Below are positions 8,768 through 17,326 of a stretch of 38,178 nt of DNA, piece by piece. The DNA comes from Bacteroidaceae bacterium. Lineage in GTDB: Bacteria > Bacteroidota > Bacteroidia > Bacteroidales > Bacteroidaceae. Both the position numbers and the translations under genes were made by a program. The stretch covers positions 1 through 38,178 of the forward strand of contig JAFXEF010000002.1 of NCBI GenBank assembly GCA_017520935.1. The letters are read 5' to 3'. Under the pieces are notes generated by a model that did no database searches, was not told the origin of the DNA, and saw only the letters and a program-made list of their open reading frames with translations. Every line of letters starts with the position of its first letter. Within the stretch, counting starts at the first letter, position 1.

Positions 8768-8775
8768 TATATTTG
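8768..8775 (+). promoter_or_regulatory. -7 box of clpC
   Basis: TATATTTG lies 25 bases before the clpC ATG. I found no CIRCE (TTAGCACTC-N9-GAGTGCTAA) element upstream, so heat-shock control by HrcA is not supported. An AAGGA Shine-Dalgarno-like string lies just before the ATG. Confidence 0.6.
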
Positions 8776-8800
8776 CAGTGAATAAGAAACAGTAAGGATT

Positions 8801-11341
8801 ATGGACAATCAGTATTCACAGAAACTATCAGACATACTCGTATATAGCAAGGAGGAAGCAAGCCGCCTGCGTTGCGACTACATAGGTCCCGAGCACCTGC
8901 TACTGGCACTTATGAGAGACGGCAACAACGTAGCTGTGGAGCTGCTCACCAAACTGCACGCCGACCTCAGACTCATAAAGAAAGAGATAGAGAACGACAT
9001 AGAACGCAGCAACAACTTCAACGAAACATCCCAGTCGCTGGCTCTCAACAGCATCGCCAACAAGATTATGCGCCTATGCTTGCTCGAAGCACGCATGCTC
9101 AAGAAAAGCCCTGCCGATACCGAACATCTGCTGCTGGCTCTGCTGAAGGAGAACCATAATATGGCGGCTGACGTTTTGACACGCAACGATGTCAGCTATG
9201 ACAAGATAGCCGAGTTGCTATCCATAAAATCGGATTTCAGCAGCGGAGAATTCATGGACGATGAAGACGATGATGATGAGTTTCCCATGGATAGAGGACG
9301 AAATGGTTCGTCACGTCCTTCCTCTGCCACCCAACAGGCGCAACGTTCCTCAAGCGACACCCCCGTGATTGACAATTTCGGTGTGGACATGACTCGTGCT
9401 GCCGCCGAAGGCAAACTCGACCCAGTCATAGGACGAGAGAAGGAGATAGAGCGCATAGCACAAATCCTAAGCCGACGCAAGAAAAACAATCCTGTACTCA
9501 TAGGTGAGCCTGGTGTCGGGAAATCGGCTATTGTAGAGGGGTTGGCATTGCGTATAGTACAGAAGAAGGTTTCGCGCATACTCTTCGACAAACGGGTAGT
9601 GATGCTCGATATGGCCTCCGTAGTAGCCGGAACCAAATACCGCGGACAGTTTGAAGAGCGTTTGCGGTCCATTCTCAACGAATTGCAAAAGAACCCCAAT
9701 ATCATCCTCTTCATCGACGAGCTGCACACCATCGTCGGAGCAGGCTCAGCCGCCGGTTCGATGGATGCAGCCAATATGCTGAAGCCAGCCCTTGCACGAG
9801 GTGAAATACAATGCATAGGTGCCACTACGCTGGACGAGTACCGCAAAACAATCGAGAAAGACGGTGCACTGGAACGCCGATTCCAGAAAGTTATCGTTGA
9901 GTCGCCCGACGCAGAAGAGACCATACACATACTCAACAACATCAAAGACCGCTACGAAGACCATCATAATGTGCGCTATACAGACGAAGCCATCATAGCA
10001 TGTGTTAAGCTGTCGGAACGCTACATCACCGACCGTTGCTTCCCCGACAAGGCCATTGACGTGATGGACGAGGCAGGTTCGCGAGTACACCTTACCAACA
10101 TACAGGTACCTCAAGAGATAGAGTTGCAGGAAGCACGTATCGCCGATGCCCACGAGCAGAAAAACCTTGCCGTGAAAAATCAGGACTACGAACTCGCAGC
10201 TAACTACCGCGACCAAGAGCGCCAGCTCGAGAACGAACTGGCAGAAATGAAGCGCAACTGGGAAGCCGGCATCAAGGAGCAACGCGAAACCGTAGACGAG
10301 GAACAGATAGCCGAAGTGGTATCAATGATATCAGGCATCCCCGTGCAACGTATGGTACAGTCAGAAGGCATACGCATCAAAGGCATGCGCGAGGCACTCA
10401 ACAGTACCGTCATAGCACAGGAGGCAGCCATAAGTAAGCTCGTGAAAGCCATACAGCGCAACCGTCTGGGACTCAAAGACCCCAACCGTCCTATCGGAAC
10501 CTTCATGTTCCTTGGTCCCACAGGTGTAGGTAAAACTCTCCTCGCCAAGGAACTTGCCCGACAGATGTTCGGTTCCACCGATGCCCTTATCCGTGTCGAC
10601 ATGAGCGAATTCATGGAGAAGCATACCGTATCACGACTCGTCGGAGCACCTCCGGGCTACGTAGGATACGAAGAGGGTGGACAGCTCACTGAGCGCGTAC
10701 GCCGTCGCCCCTACTCCATCATCCTGCTCGACGAGATAGAAAAGGCACATGCCGATGTGTTCAACCTGCTACTACAGGTGACCGATGAGGGACGTCTCAC
10801 TGACGGAAACGGACGCCTCATCGATTTCCGCAACACGGTCATCATCATGACTTCCAACGTAGGTTCGCGCCAGCTCAAGGACTTCGGACGCGGTGTAGGC
10901 TTCTCTACCGGCATGGAATGGGACGATAAGGAGCACTCACGCAGTGTCATACAGAAAGCGCTCAACAAGACCTTCTCTCCCGAATTCCTCAACCGTATCG
11001 ACGAGATTGTCACCTTTGACACCCTCGACACCCAGGCATTGCGCACTATTACCGACCTCGAGGTGGACAAGCTCATACAGCGCCTCGCCACTATCGGCAT
11101 AGAGGTCACGGTAGACGAGCAGGCACGCGACTACATCAGCCGTAAGGGGTATGACCCACAATATGGAGCACGACCACTGAAGCGTGCCGTGCAGACCTAC
11201 TTGGAGGACGAGCTATCAGAGATACTCATCGAAGACGAACCAACACCCAATGAATGCCTCCAGGTGAGTCTCGACAAAGATGCTGACAAGCTCATCTACC
11301 AGAAGTGCTTGAAAACGGATATCTGCGTACAAGAAGAGTAG
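8801..11341 (+). CDS. clpC: ATP-dependent Clp protease ATP-binding subunit ClpC
   Basis: An 846-residue AAA+ unfoldase that would feed substrates to ClpP and handle misfolded proteins. Domains in order: two Clp N repeats (about 1-145), an acidic linker ([12 protein letters not shown] near 150), AAA-1 with Walker A GEPGVGKS (235-242) and Walker B ILFIDE, a UVR-type coiled middle domain (about 445-485) that separates ClpC from ClpA/ClpB, AAA-2 with Walker A GPTGVGKT (572-579) and Walker B ILLDE, and a C-terminal D2-small domain. A VGF tripeptide, which resembles the ClpP-docking loop, is present near residue 703. It is monocistronic; no mcsA/mcsB/ctsR is nearby. Confidence 0.93.
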   Translation: MDNQYSQKLSDILVYSKEEASRLRCDYIGPEHLLLALMRDGNNVAVELLTKLHADLRLIKKEIENDIERSNNFNETSQSLALNSIANKIMRLCLLEARMLKKSPADTEHLLLALLKENHNMAADVLTRNDVSYDKIAELLSIKSDFSSGEFMDDEDDDDEFPMDRGRNGSSRPSSATQQAQRSSSDTPVIDNFGVDMTRAAAEGKLDPVIGREKEIERIAQILSRRKKNNPVLIGEPGVGKSAIVEGLALRIVQKKVSRILFDKRVVMLDMASVVAGTKYRGQFEERLRSILNELQKNPNIILFIDELHTIVGAGSAAGSMDAANMLKPALARGEIQCIGATTLDEYRKTIEKDGALERRFQKVIVESPDAEETIHILNNIKDRYEDHHNVRYTDEAIIACVKLSERYITDRCFPDKAIDVMDEAGSRVHLTNIQVPQEIELQEARIADAHEQKNLAVKNQDYELAANYRDQERQLENELAEMKRNWEAGIKEQRETVDEEQIAEVVSMISGIPVQRMVQSEGIRIKGMREALNSTVIAQEAAISKLVKAIQRNRLGLKDPNRPIGTFMFLGPTGVGKTLLAKELARQMFGSTDALIRVDMSEFMEKHTVSRLVGAPPGYVGYEEGGQLTERVRRRPYSIILLDEIEKAHADVFNLLLQVTDEGRLTDGNGRLIDFRNTVIIMTSNVGSRQLKDFGRGVGFSTGMEWDDKEHSRSVIQKALNKTFSPEFLNRIDEIVTFDTLDTQALRTITDLEVDKLIQRLATIGIEVTVDEQARDYISRKGYDPQYGARPLKRAVQTYLEDELSEILIEDEPTPNECLQVSLDKDADKLIYQKCLKTDICVQEE

Positions 11342-11374
11342 CTATAAGATTTCTGCCTATACGTGACAAAAAAG

Positions 11375-11413
11375 AATGAGAGTCGATACCAATTGATATC
11401 GCCTCTCATTTTT
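11375..11413. terminator. Bidirectional terminator between clpC and the ClC gene
   Basis: AATGAGAG (11375-11382) pairs with CTCTCATT (11403-11410), with an additional CGATA/TATCG inner pairing. There is an A run before and a T run after, so it can stop both convergent transcripts. Confidence 0.8.
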
Positions 11414-13209
11414 TACTCGTCAGAATAGTCGAGCATAATCTTGCGATATTCATTGAATATCTTGGAGCGTGACACGAAACCCAGATAGCGCCCCTCCTCA
11501 TCCTCGACAGGAAGGTTCCAGGCACGGGTCTCGTCGAATTTACGCATCACCACATCCATAGCATCGGTGACCGAGAGACGGGCTACGGGGTCGCGCATGA
11601 ACTTGTCCACCGTATAGCGACGATATAGTTCACTACGGAACATATAATGGCGGACGTCATCGAGCTGCACGATACCCACGAGGCGGTTATCCTTATTGAG
11701 CACGGGAAAGAGGTTGCGGTGCGACTCCGAGATGATGCCCGTGAGCTTGCCCAGTTCCATATCGGAAGAGGCAGACTTGAAGTCGGTCTCAATGACATTC
11801 TCTGTGCGCATAAGCGTAAGGATTGACTGATCCTTATCATGCGTGAGCAGCTCGCCCTTCTTGGCCAAACGCATAGAGTAGATGCTGTGTGACTGAAATA
11901 CGCGGATAGTAAGGTACGAGAATAGTGAAGTTATCATCAACGGCAGGAAGAGATCGTACCCTCCGGTGAGTTCGGCAATGAGGAAGATACCCGTAAGCGG
12001 TGCGTGCATGACACCACTCATAAGTCCTGCCATACCAAAGAGAGCAAAGTTGTTCTCAGGCAAATAGACACTTACCCCCATCACATTGCATAAGTGCGAA
12101 TAGACGAAGCCCGTGATGCAGCCGAGGAAAAGGCTGGGAGCGAAGATTCCGCCACAACCGCCACCACCATTTGTAGCCGTAGTGGCAAACACCTTGAACA
12201 GAATCACCAGGGCAAGATACAAGAGTAACATACGCGAATGGCCGTAAAAGAACGACCCCTCCATGGCTGCCCCCCACTCTACCGAATCAGTGCCATTGAG
12301 CAGCAGTTCTATAGTCTCGTAACCTTCGCCGTAGAGCGAGGGGAAGAGGAAGATGAGGAGGCTGAGGGTGGCACCACCAATAAGAAGTTTGATGTAGGGA
12401 TTCTTGAAACGGCGAAAGATATCCTCCAGCTTATTCATTGTCTCGGAGAAATAGAGCGAGACGAAGCCGCATACAACCCCCATCAGTATGACGTACGGAA
12501 TGCGCTCCATAGCAAACGAATTGGCCAAACTGAAGCGGAACATGGCCTCGGTGCCAGTAAAAATATAAGATACGGTAGCAGCCGTGACACTGGACATGAG
12601 CAACGGCATAAGCGACGACATGGTGAGGTCAATGAGCAACACCTCGATAGTAAACACAAGACCGGCAATAGGAGCCTTGAAGATACCTGCCACGGCACCA
12701 GCCGCACCACATCCCACGAGGAGCATCATGGTACGGGCATCTACCCTAAACAACTTGCCTAAGTTAGAGCCAATGGCCGACCCCGTGAGTACGATAGGCG
12801 CCTCGGCACCCACCGAGCCACCGAAACCGATGGTGATGGAGGAGGCCACGACGGACGAATACATATTGTGTGGACGGATGCGGGCTTGCTTGCGCGAGAT
12901 GGCATAGAGAATCTTGGTAACACCATGCCCGATGTCGTCACGTACGATATAGCGGATAAAGAGGCCTGCCAGAAAAATACCAACTACGGGATATATGAGA
13001 TAAAGATAGTTGGCCTCATTGGTGGAGAAATTCTCAGTAAGGAAATGCTGGATAGCATGGATAAGCCACTTGAGCATCAGAGCCGCGAAAGCCGAGAAGA
13101 GCCCGACAAGAACCGCCAATATCAGCGTAAAGTTCTTGGCACTGATATGTCGCTCACGCCACTGAGTGAAGCGGCGGAACCAGGAAGAATATTTTGTAGT
13201 AGTATGCAT
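11413..13209 (-). CDS. ClC-family chloride channel or H+/Cl- antiporter with C-terminal CBS domains
   Basis: A 598-residue inner-membrane protein. About ten or more hydrophobic helices fill residues 25-450. The anion-path motifs are recognisable: GHGV around residue 97 in the place of GSGIP, GSVGAEAP around 135 in the place of GREGP (the gating glutamate is kept), and the well-conserved GGIFAPSLFLG near 355. Residues about 465-598 form two CBS domains, which usually bind adenine nucleotides and regulate the channel. The gene starts 32 bases after tsaC and is probably cotranscribed with it. Channel versus antiporter cannot be decided from sequence by eye. Confidence 0.88.
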   Translation of the reverse strand: MHTTTKYSSWFRRFTQWRERHISAKNFTLILAVLVGLFSAFAALMLKWLIHAIQHFLTENFSTNEANYLYLIYPVVGIFLAGLFIRYIVRDDIGHGVTKILYAISRKQARIRPHNMYSSVVASSITIGFGGSVGAEAPIVLTGSAIGSNLGKLFRVDARTMMLLVGCGAAGAVAGIFKAPIAGLVFTIEVLLIDLTMSSLMPLLMSSVTAATVSYIFTGTEAMFRFSLANSFAMERIPYVILMGVVCGFVSLYFSETMNKLEDIFRRFKNPYIKLLIGGATLSLLIFLFPSLYGEGYETIELLLNGTDSVEWGAAMEGSFFYGHSRMLLLYLALVILFKVFATTATNGGGGCGGIFAPSLFLGCITGFVYSHLCNVMGVSVYLPENNFALFGMAGLMSGVMHAPLTGIFLIAELTGGYDLFLPLMITSLFSYLTIRVFQSHSIYSMRLAKKGELLTHDKDQSILTLMRTENVIETDFKSASSDMELGKLTGIISESHRNLFPVLNKDNRLVGIVQLDDVRHYMFRSELYRRYTVDKFMRDPVARLSVTDAMDVVMRKFDETRAWNLPVEDEEGRYLGFVSRSKIFNEYRKIMLDYSDE

Positions 13210-13241
13210 GTTCTTAACTGTTCTGAGTGCAACACAAAAGC

Positions 13242-13817
13242 CTACTCCCGTATTACCTTAACCTGTCCGCCAGCCCCAAGTTTGACTATACTCGATGGTG
13301 TGGCACAAGACGACTCGTCTCGCCGCACAGCCACCACATAATCTACCGCCTGCTTTATCTCATCGCTAATCTCGGCAAACGAGCGTGGCGAAGATTCGCC
13401 ACTGATATTGGCCGAGGTGGATACTATGGGCTTACGGAAACGGAAGCACAGCTGCTTGGAAAACTCCTCACGGGTAACGCGCATCCCCACACTGCCATCT
13501 TCGCCCAGGAGGTTAGGAGCAAGGTTACGTGCCCCATCATAAATGATCGTAAGCGGCTTCTCAGACAATTCTATGAGGTCCCAAGCCACCGCAGGCACCT
13601 CACGAATGAAGTTCTGCACCTTTACGTCACTATCGACCAAGACTAACATGGCCTTACTGTCTGTACGGCGTTTTATTTCGTACACACGACGTACGGCCTC
13701 CTCATTCGTGGCATCACATCCTATACCCCAGATTGTATCGGTAGGATATAGGATGACCCCACCATTGTGGAGCACATCACACGCCCGCTTTATCTCTTCA
13801 CGATAGATTTCGTTCAT
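13242..13817 (-). CDS. tsaC: L-threonylcarbamoyladenylate synthase (YrdC/Sua5 family)
   Basis: A 191-residue cytosolic enzyme that makes threonylcarbamoyl-AMP from threonine, bicarbonate and ATP for the t6A modification of ANN-decoding tRNAs. Family signatures visible: 'YPTDTIWGIGCDATN' (residues about 22-36), 'KRRTDSKAM' and 'STSANISGE'. It is the short YrdC-only form, without the extra Sua5 domain. The open frame extends upstream to 13880, but I start at the ATG at 13817 (MNEIYREEIKRA): the strong -7 box at 13847-13840 lies inside the longer frame, so the extra codons would not be transcribed, and the family begins here. Confidence 0.9.
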   Translation of the reverse strand: MNEIYREEIKRACDVLHNGGVILYPTDTIWGIGCDATNEEAVRRVYEIKRRTDSKAMLVLVDSDVKVQNFIREVPAVAWDLIELSEKPLTIIYDGARNLAPNLLGEDGSVGMRVTREEFSKQLCFRFRKPIVSTSANISGESSPRSFAEISDEIKQAVDYVVAVRRDESSCATPSSIVKLGAGGQVKVIRE

Positions 13818-13839
13818 ATCTTCCGTTATTTTAGAAGTG

Positions 13840-13896
13840 CAAATATACAAATAAGCGAGCGAAAAGCCAAGTTTCTTCAATATTTTTCACAGCGAG
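13840..13896 (-). promoter_or_regulatory. tsaC-clc promoter with element shared with the 951 gene
   Basis: Read on the minus strand: CTCGCTGTGAAAAATATTGA, a 15-20 base variable part, CGCTCGCTTATT, then the -7 box TATATTTG at 13847-13840. The same arrangement stands at 823-882 on the plus strand. Confidence 0.7.
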
Positions 13897-14112
13897 TCTT
13901 AATGCATGCATTGACCGTCAGCCATGCCCTCACAAGGTAATTTATCACATTGTGAGGGAGTAAAAATCGGAACCTTTAAGGTGTTCAATCTAATAAGCTT
14001 GTGTATTCCGAAAACAAGCTTCTGCAGTTATGGACTTAGCTGGCTGGTAATCTGTCCCATCGAATCTCAGTAATACTTGGCACGAAGGTGTGTATATATC
14101 CAAAAACTTTTG
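13897..14112. other. Intergenic region with three inverted repeats
   Basis: No gene is visible. It contains the palindrome AATGCATGCATT (13901-13912), the 9-bp inverted repeat CCCTCACAA/TTGTGAGGG (13927-13935, 13950-13958) and AAGCTTGT/ACAAGCTT (13995-14002, 14014-14021). Any of these could be operators for the arabinofuranosidase gene, but no regulator gene is adjacent. Confidence 0.45.
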
Positions 14113-14120
14113 TACCTTTA
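14113..14120 (+). promoter_or_regulatory. Probable -7 box of the arabinofuranosidase gene
   Basis: TACCTTTA fits TAnnTTTG except for its last base, and sits 48 bases before the ATG at 14168. No TTG is found at the expected distance, so an activator may be needed. Confidence 0.4.
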
Positions 14121-14167
14121 CAAGCCCAAACAGCAATATCACGATAATTACCGATAAGACTGACGAC

Positions 14168-17100
14168 ATGAACACACGACACCTACTCCTCACTGGCTTC
14201 CTGACCTTGGCAACAACGACTGCAGGCCTTGCGCAGAGCAAGCTGTACCCTCACCTGTTTGACCTCCAGGAGGTAACGCTCACCGACGGCATGTTCAAGA
14301 CGGCACTCGAACTTAACAACGAGACTCTGCTACAGTACGATGTAGACCGCCTGCTCACCCCCTACTTCCGCCAAGCGGGCATTGCAGGATGGGAGACCGA
14401 GCACCCCAACTTTCCCAATTGGGGTTCGGGCAACTTCCGCCTCGACGGACATGTGGGCGGACACTACCTCTCGGCCCTTGCCCTGGCCTATGCTGCCACG
14501 GAAGATGAAGCCATGCGCGCCCGGATGAAGGAGCGTATGGAGTACGTGATAGAGAAGATGGCACAGTGCCAAGCCGTATTCGACGACAACACCGAGGGGC
14601 TCTACGGCTACGTGGGAGGACTACCCGACAATGGGGTGTGGACGGGTCTGTACAGGGGCGACCTCACGAAGTTTTACCAGAACCGCGGCAATGTGCCCCT
14701 CTACACGATACACAAAGTGTTTGCCGGCTTCCGCGATGCCTGGCTCTATGCCGGCAACGAGAAGGCCCGCGATTGCTTCCTCAAGATATGCGACTGGGGC
14801 GTCAACCTCATCAGCAACCTCAGCGATGCCCAGGTGCAGGACGTACTCAACACCGAACACGGCGGCATCAATGAGATGTTTGCCGATGCCTATCAGATGA
14901 CAGGAGATGAGCGATACCTTACTGCAGCGCACCGATATACCCACCAGACGATGGTAGACAATATGCAGACGGTGAACACCATCTTCCTCAGCAACAAGCA
15001 TGCCAATACGCAGGTACCCAAATATATAGGCTTCATACGCTTGGCACAACAAGCCTACGATGCAGACTTTAGGAACCAAGCGGCCGAATTAAGGGCTTCG
15101 GCTGAAAACTTCTGGACAGACGTAGTGGAAAACCGCACTGTGGCACTCGGAGGCAACAGCGTGAACGAGCACTTCGTGCAACACAGCAACGCCCACCACC
15201 ACATCACCATGACCGACGGTCCCGAGAGTTGCAACACTAACAACATGCTCAAGCTCACCGAGAGCCTTTTTGCCGACGGCGCTCACGGCAAGTACGGCGA
15301 CTTCTACGAGATGGCAATGTTCAACCACATTCTCTCTACCCAGCACCCCAAGACAGGAGGCTACGTGTACTTCACATCGCTACGCCCGCAGCACTACCGC
15401 ATGTACTCGCAGGTGAACCAAGGCATGTGGTGCTGCGTAGGTACGGGTATGGAGAACCATAGCAAGTATGGCGAGTTTGTCTATAGCCGTAACACGGAGA
15501 GAAACACGCTCTATGTAAACCTATTCGTAGCATCGAAGCTCAAGAACGACACCTACGCTCTCACCCAGCAGACCCGCTTCCCCTATGAGCAAGGCACCAC
15601 GCTCACCATCGACAAGGCTGGCGACTACACCATTGCCATACGCAAGCCCGCATGGTGCGGCGGCCTCGGGCTGTCTATCAACGGCACTTCGAAGAGCGTA
15701 GAAGAGCAGGACGGCTACATCTACCTGACTGGCAAGTGGAGAGCTGGCGACGAAATCAGCGTGTCGCTACCCATGCAGCCCAACTACCTCCCCTGCCCCG
15801 GCTACGACGACTACATAGCACTGCGCTACGGTCCCATCCTGCTGGGTGCCATCACAAGTACCGAGAACCTCACAGGACAGCATGCCGGCGAGGGACGTAT
15901 GGACCACGCACCGGGTCAGGGCGCCCAGCTGAGCCTCACCTCGGCACCCATGCTCATCGGTGACCGTGCCCACGTACTCGACTCCATCTATATAGTCGAT
16001 GCCGAAAAGCTGTACTTCAAGATACGCCCCGGCCTCTACAATAGCAGCCGCTGGGCTGACCTCACCCTGCAACCCTTCTACACAATCCACGAAGCACGCT
16101 ACATGACCTACTGGAACCAGCTCACCGCCGACGAGTGGGAAGAGATACGCCAGCAGGTAATGGCCGAGGAGGAAGCACTGCAGCGACTCAACAACCGCAC
16201 GCTCGACTACGTGGCTACAGGCGAGCAACAGAGCGATGCCGGGCATGCCTTGCAGGGAACCTTCGGCAAGGGAAGCTACGAAGGTGAATTCTATGTGGAT
16301 GCGCAGAGCGGCCAGTGGTTCAGTTACCAACTCGCCACACAGGGTGTGAAGGACAACGTGTCGCTCATGTGCCGTTTCCACTCGGCCGATGCAGGGCGTG
16401 TAGTCACCATCTACATCAACGACAAGAAGCTCACCACGATAACGCTGGAGCGCAAGTCCTTCAGCGGGCACTACAACTGGGAGTACCCCGTGAGCGAGGA
16501 GCTGCTGATGATTGATGGCATTCTGCCCGACAGTATCACCGTACGTTTCCACGCCTCCGGCTCCACACCTGCCCCAGGCCTCTACTACCTGCGCCTGCTC
16601 AAGGACTATGCCGTGAAGCCCCTCTACTCCTTCGTCAACTACCAGTGGATATCCGGCGATGCAAACCGCGTCAACAAGGTCACCTACGACACTGAAGCCA
16701 ACACCATTACCGTATACGGCAAACAGGGCATCAACAACATCGCCTTGCAGTATGCCACCTACTACGATGACTTCTACAACCTCACCAGCGAGCAACGCTA
16801 CCTCACCGTATGCGGCACTCCCCTGCGGCGTACCAACGGCTCGGCTTACCTATGGTGGCTCTGCGGAGCCAACCACGGCAGCCAAGTGCCACCTACCTAC
16901 ACAACAACGATTGCCGATGGGCAATCGTTGTTTGTATGGGACATAACACAGAGCGGATTGGATGACTACATGCAAGAGGATACCGTCAGCTTCTCCACCA
17001 ACGGGCAGGCCATGAACACCGTCTTCGGGCTCACCACCACCCGCAGCGATGGTATCGCTACCATCAGCGACATCAATTTCTACACCCGTAACGACCTTGT

Positions 17101-17278
17101 GACCTACTACCCTGAGATGCAGCAACACCTCGGTGCACCCGATAACGGCATATCCCCTATCATCCACACCTCTACACACAAGAGCATATATACCCTCAGT
17201 GGACTCAACGTCACCGGACGAACGCCCCTCACACCTGGCATCTATATCGTAGACGGCCAGCTAAGGATACATGAGTGA
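14168..17278 (+). CDS. Secreted GH127/GH146-type beta-L-arabinofuranosidase-like protein with long C-terminal extension
   Basis: A 1036-residue secreted glycosidase. Signal peptide MNTRHLLLTGFLTLATTTAGLA-Q, then the (alpha/alpha)6 barrel of the former DUF1680 family (about 25-440), where the family keeps a zinc-bound catalytic cysteine site. I see Glu353 and Cys355 in PESCNTNNMLKLTE and Cys422-Cys423 in MWCCVGTGMENHSKYG, so the catalytic set is intact. Beta-sandwich domains follow (to about 700) with the usual 'GPILLGA' phrase, then an extra region of about 300 residues and a tail (IYTLSGLNV... GIYIVDGQLRIHE) resembling type IX-sorted proteins. Known members release L-arabinofuranose from plant arabinans and arabinogalactan glycans. 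I start at 14168 since the upstream in-frame part lacks a signal peptide and overlaps the promoter. No SusC/SusD pair or other hydrolase is adjacent. Confidence 0.85.
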   Translation: MNTRHLLLTGFLTLATTTAGLAQSKLYPHLFDLQEVTLTDGMFKTALELNNETLLQYDVDRLLTPYFRQAGIAGWETEHPNFPNWGSGNFRLDGHVGGHYLSALALAYAATEDEAMRARMKERMEYVIEKMAQCQAVFDDNTEGLYGYVGGLPDNGVWTGLYRGDLTKFYQNRGNVPLYTIHKVFAGFRDAWLYAGNEKARDCFLKICDWGVNLISNLSDAQVQDVLNTEHGGINEMFADAYQMTGDERYLTAAHRYTHQTMVDNMQTVNTIFLSNKHANTQVPKYIGFIRLAQQAYDADFRNQAAELRASAENFWTDVVENRTVALGGNSVNEHFVQHSNAHHHITMTDGPESCNTNNMLKLTESLFADGAHGKYGDFYEMAMFNHILSTQHPKTGGYVYFTSLRPQHYRMYSQVNQGMWCCVGTGMENHSKYGEFVYSRNTERNTLYVNLFVASKLKNDTYALTQQTRFPYEQGTTLTIDKAGDYTIAIRKPAWCGGLGLSINGTSKSVEEQDGYIYLTGKWRAGDEISVSLPMQPNYLPCPGYDDYIALRYGPILLGAITSTENLTGQHAGEGRMDHAPGQGAQLSLTSAPMLIGDRAHVLDSIYIVDAEKLYFKIRPGLYNSSRWADLTLQPFYTIHEARYMTYWNQLTADEWEEIRQQVMAEEEALQRLNNRTLDYVATGEQQSDAGHALQGTFGKGSYEGEFYVDAQSGQWFSYQLATQGVKDNVSLMCRFHSADAGRVVTIYINDKKLTTITLERKSFSGHYNWEYPVSEELLMIDGILPDSITVRFHASGSTPAPGLYYLRLLKDYAVKPLYSFVNYQWISGDANRVNKVTYDTEANTITVYGKQGINNIALQYATYYDDFYNLTSEQRYLTVCGTPLRRTNGSAYLWWLCGANHGSQVPPTYTTTIADGQSLFVWDITQSGLDDYMQEDTVSFSTNGQAMNTVFGLTTTRSDGIATISDINFYTRNDLVTYYPEMQQHLGAPDNGISPIIHTSTHKSIYTLSGLNVTGRTPLTPGIYIVDGQLRIHE

Positions 17279-17326
17279 CGTGATTAGAATCACAAGTTAA
17301 AAGGCAGACGCAGAGGCGTATGGGAA

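Noticed and set aside
8700..8800. CIRCE heat-shock operator upstream of clpC
   Set aside because: No TTAGCACTC/GAGTGCTAA pair is present in the spacer.
15767..16795. Long minus-strand open frame opposite the arabinofuranosidase gene
   Set aside because: Shadow frame of the real gene, with valine/glycine/glutamate-rich nonsense composition.
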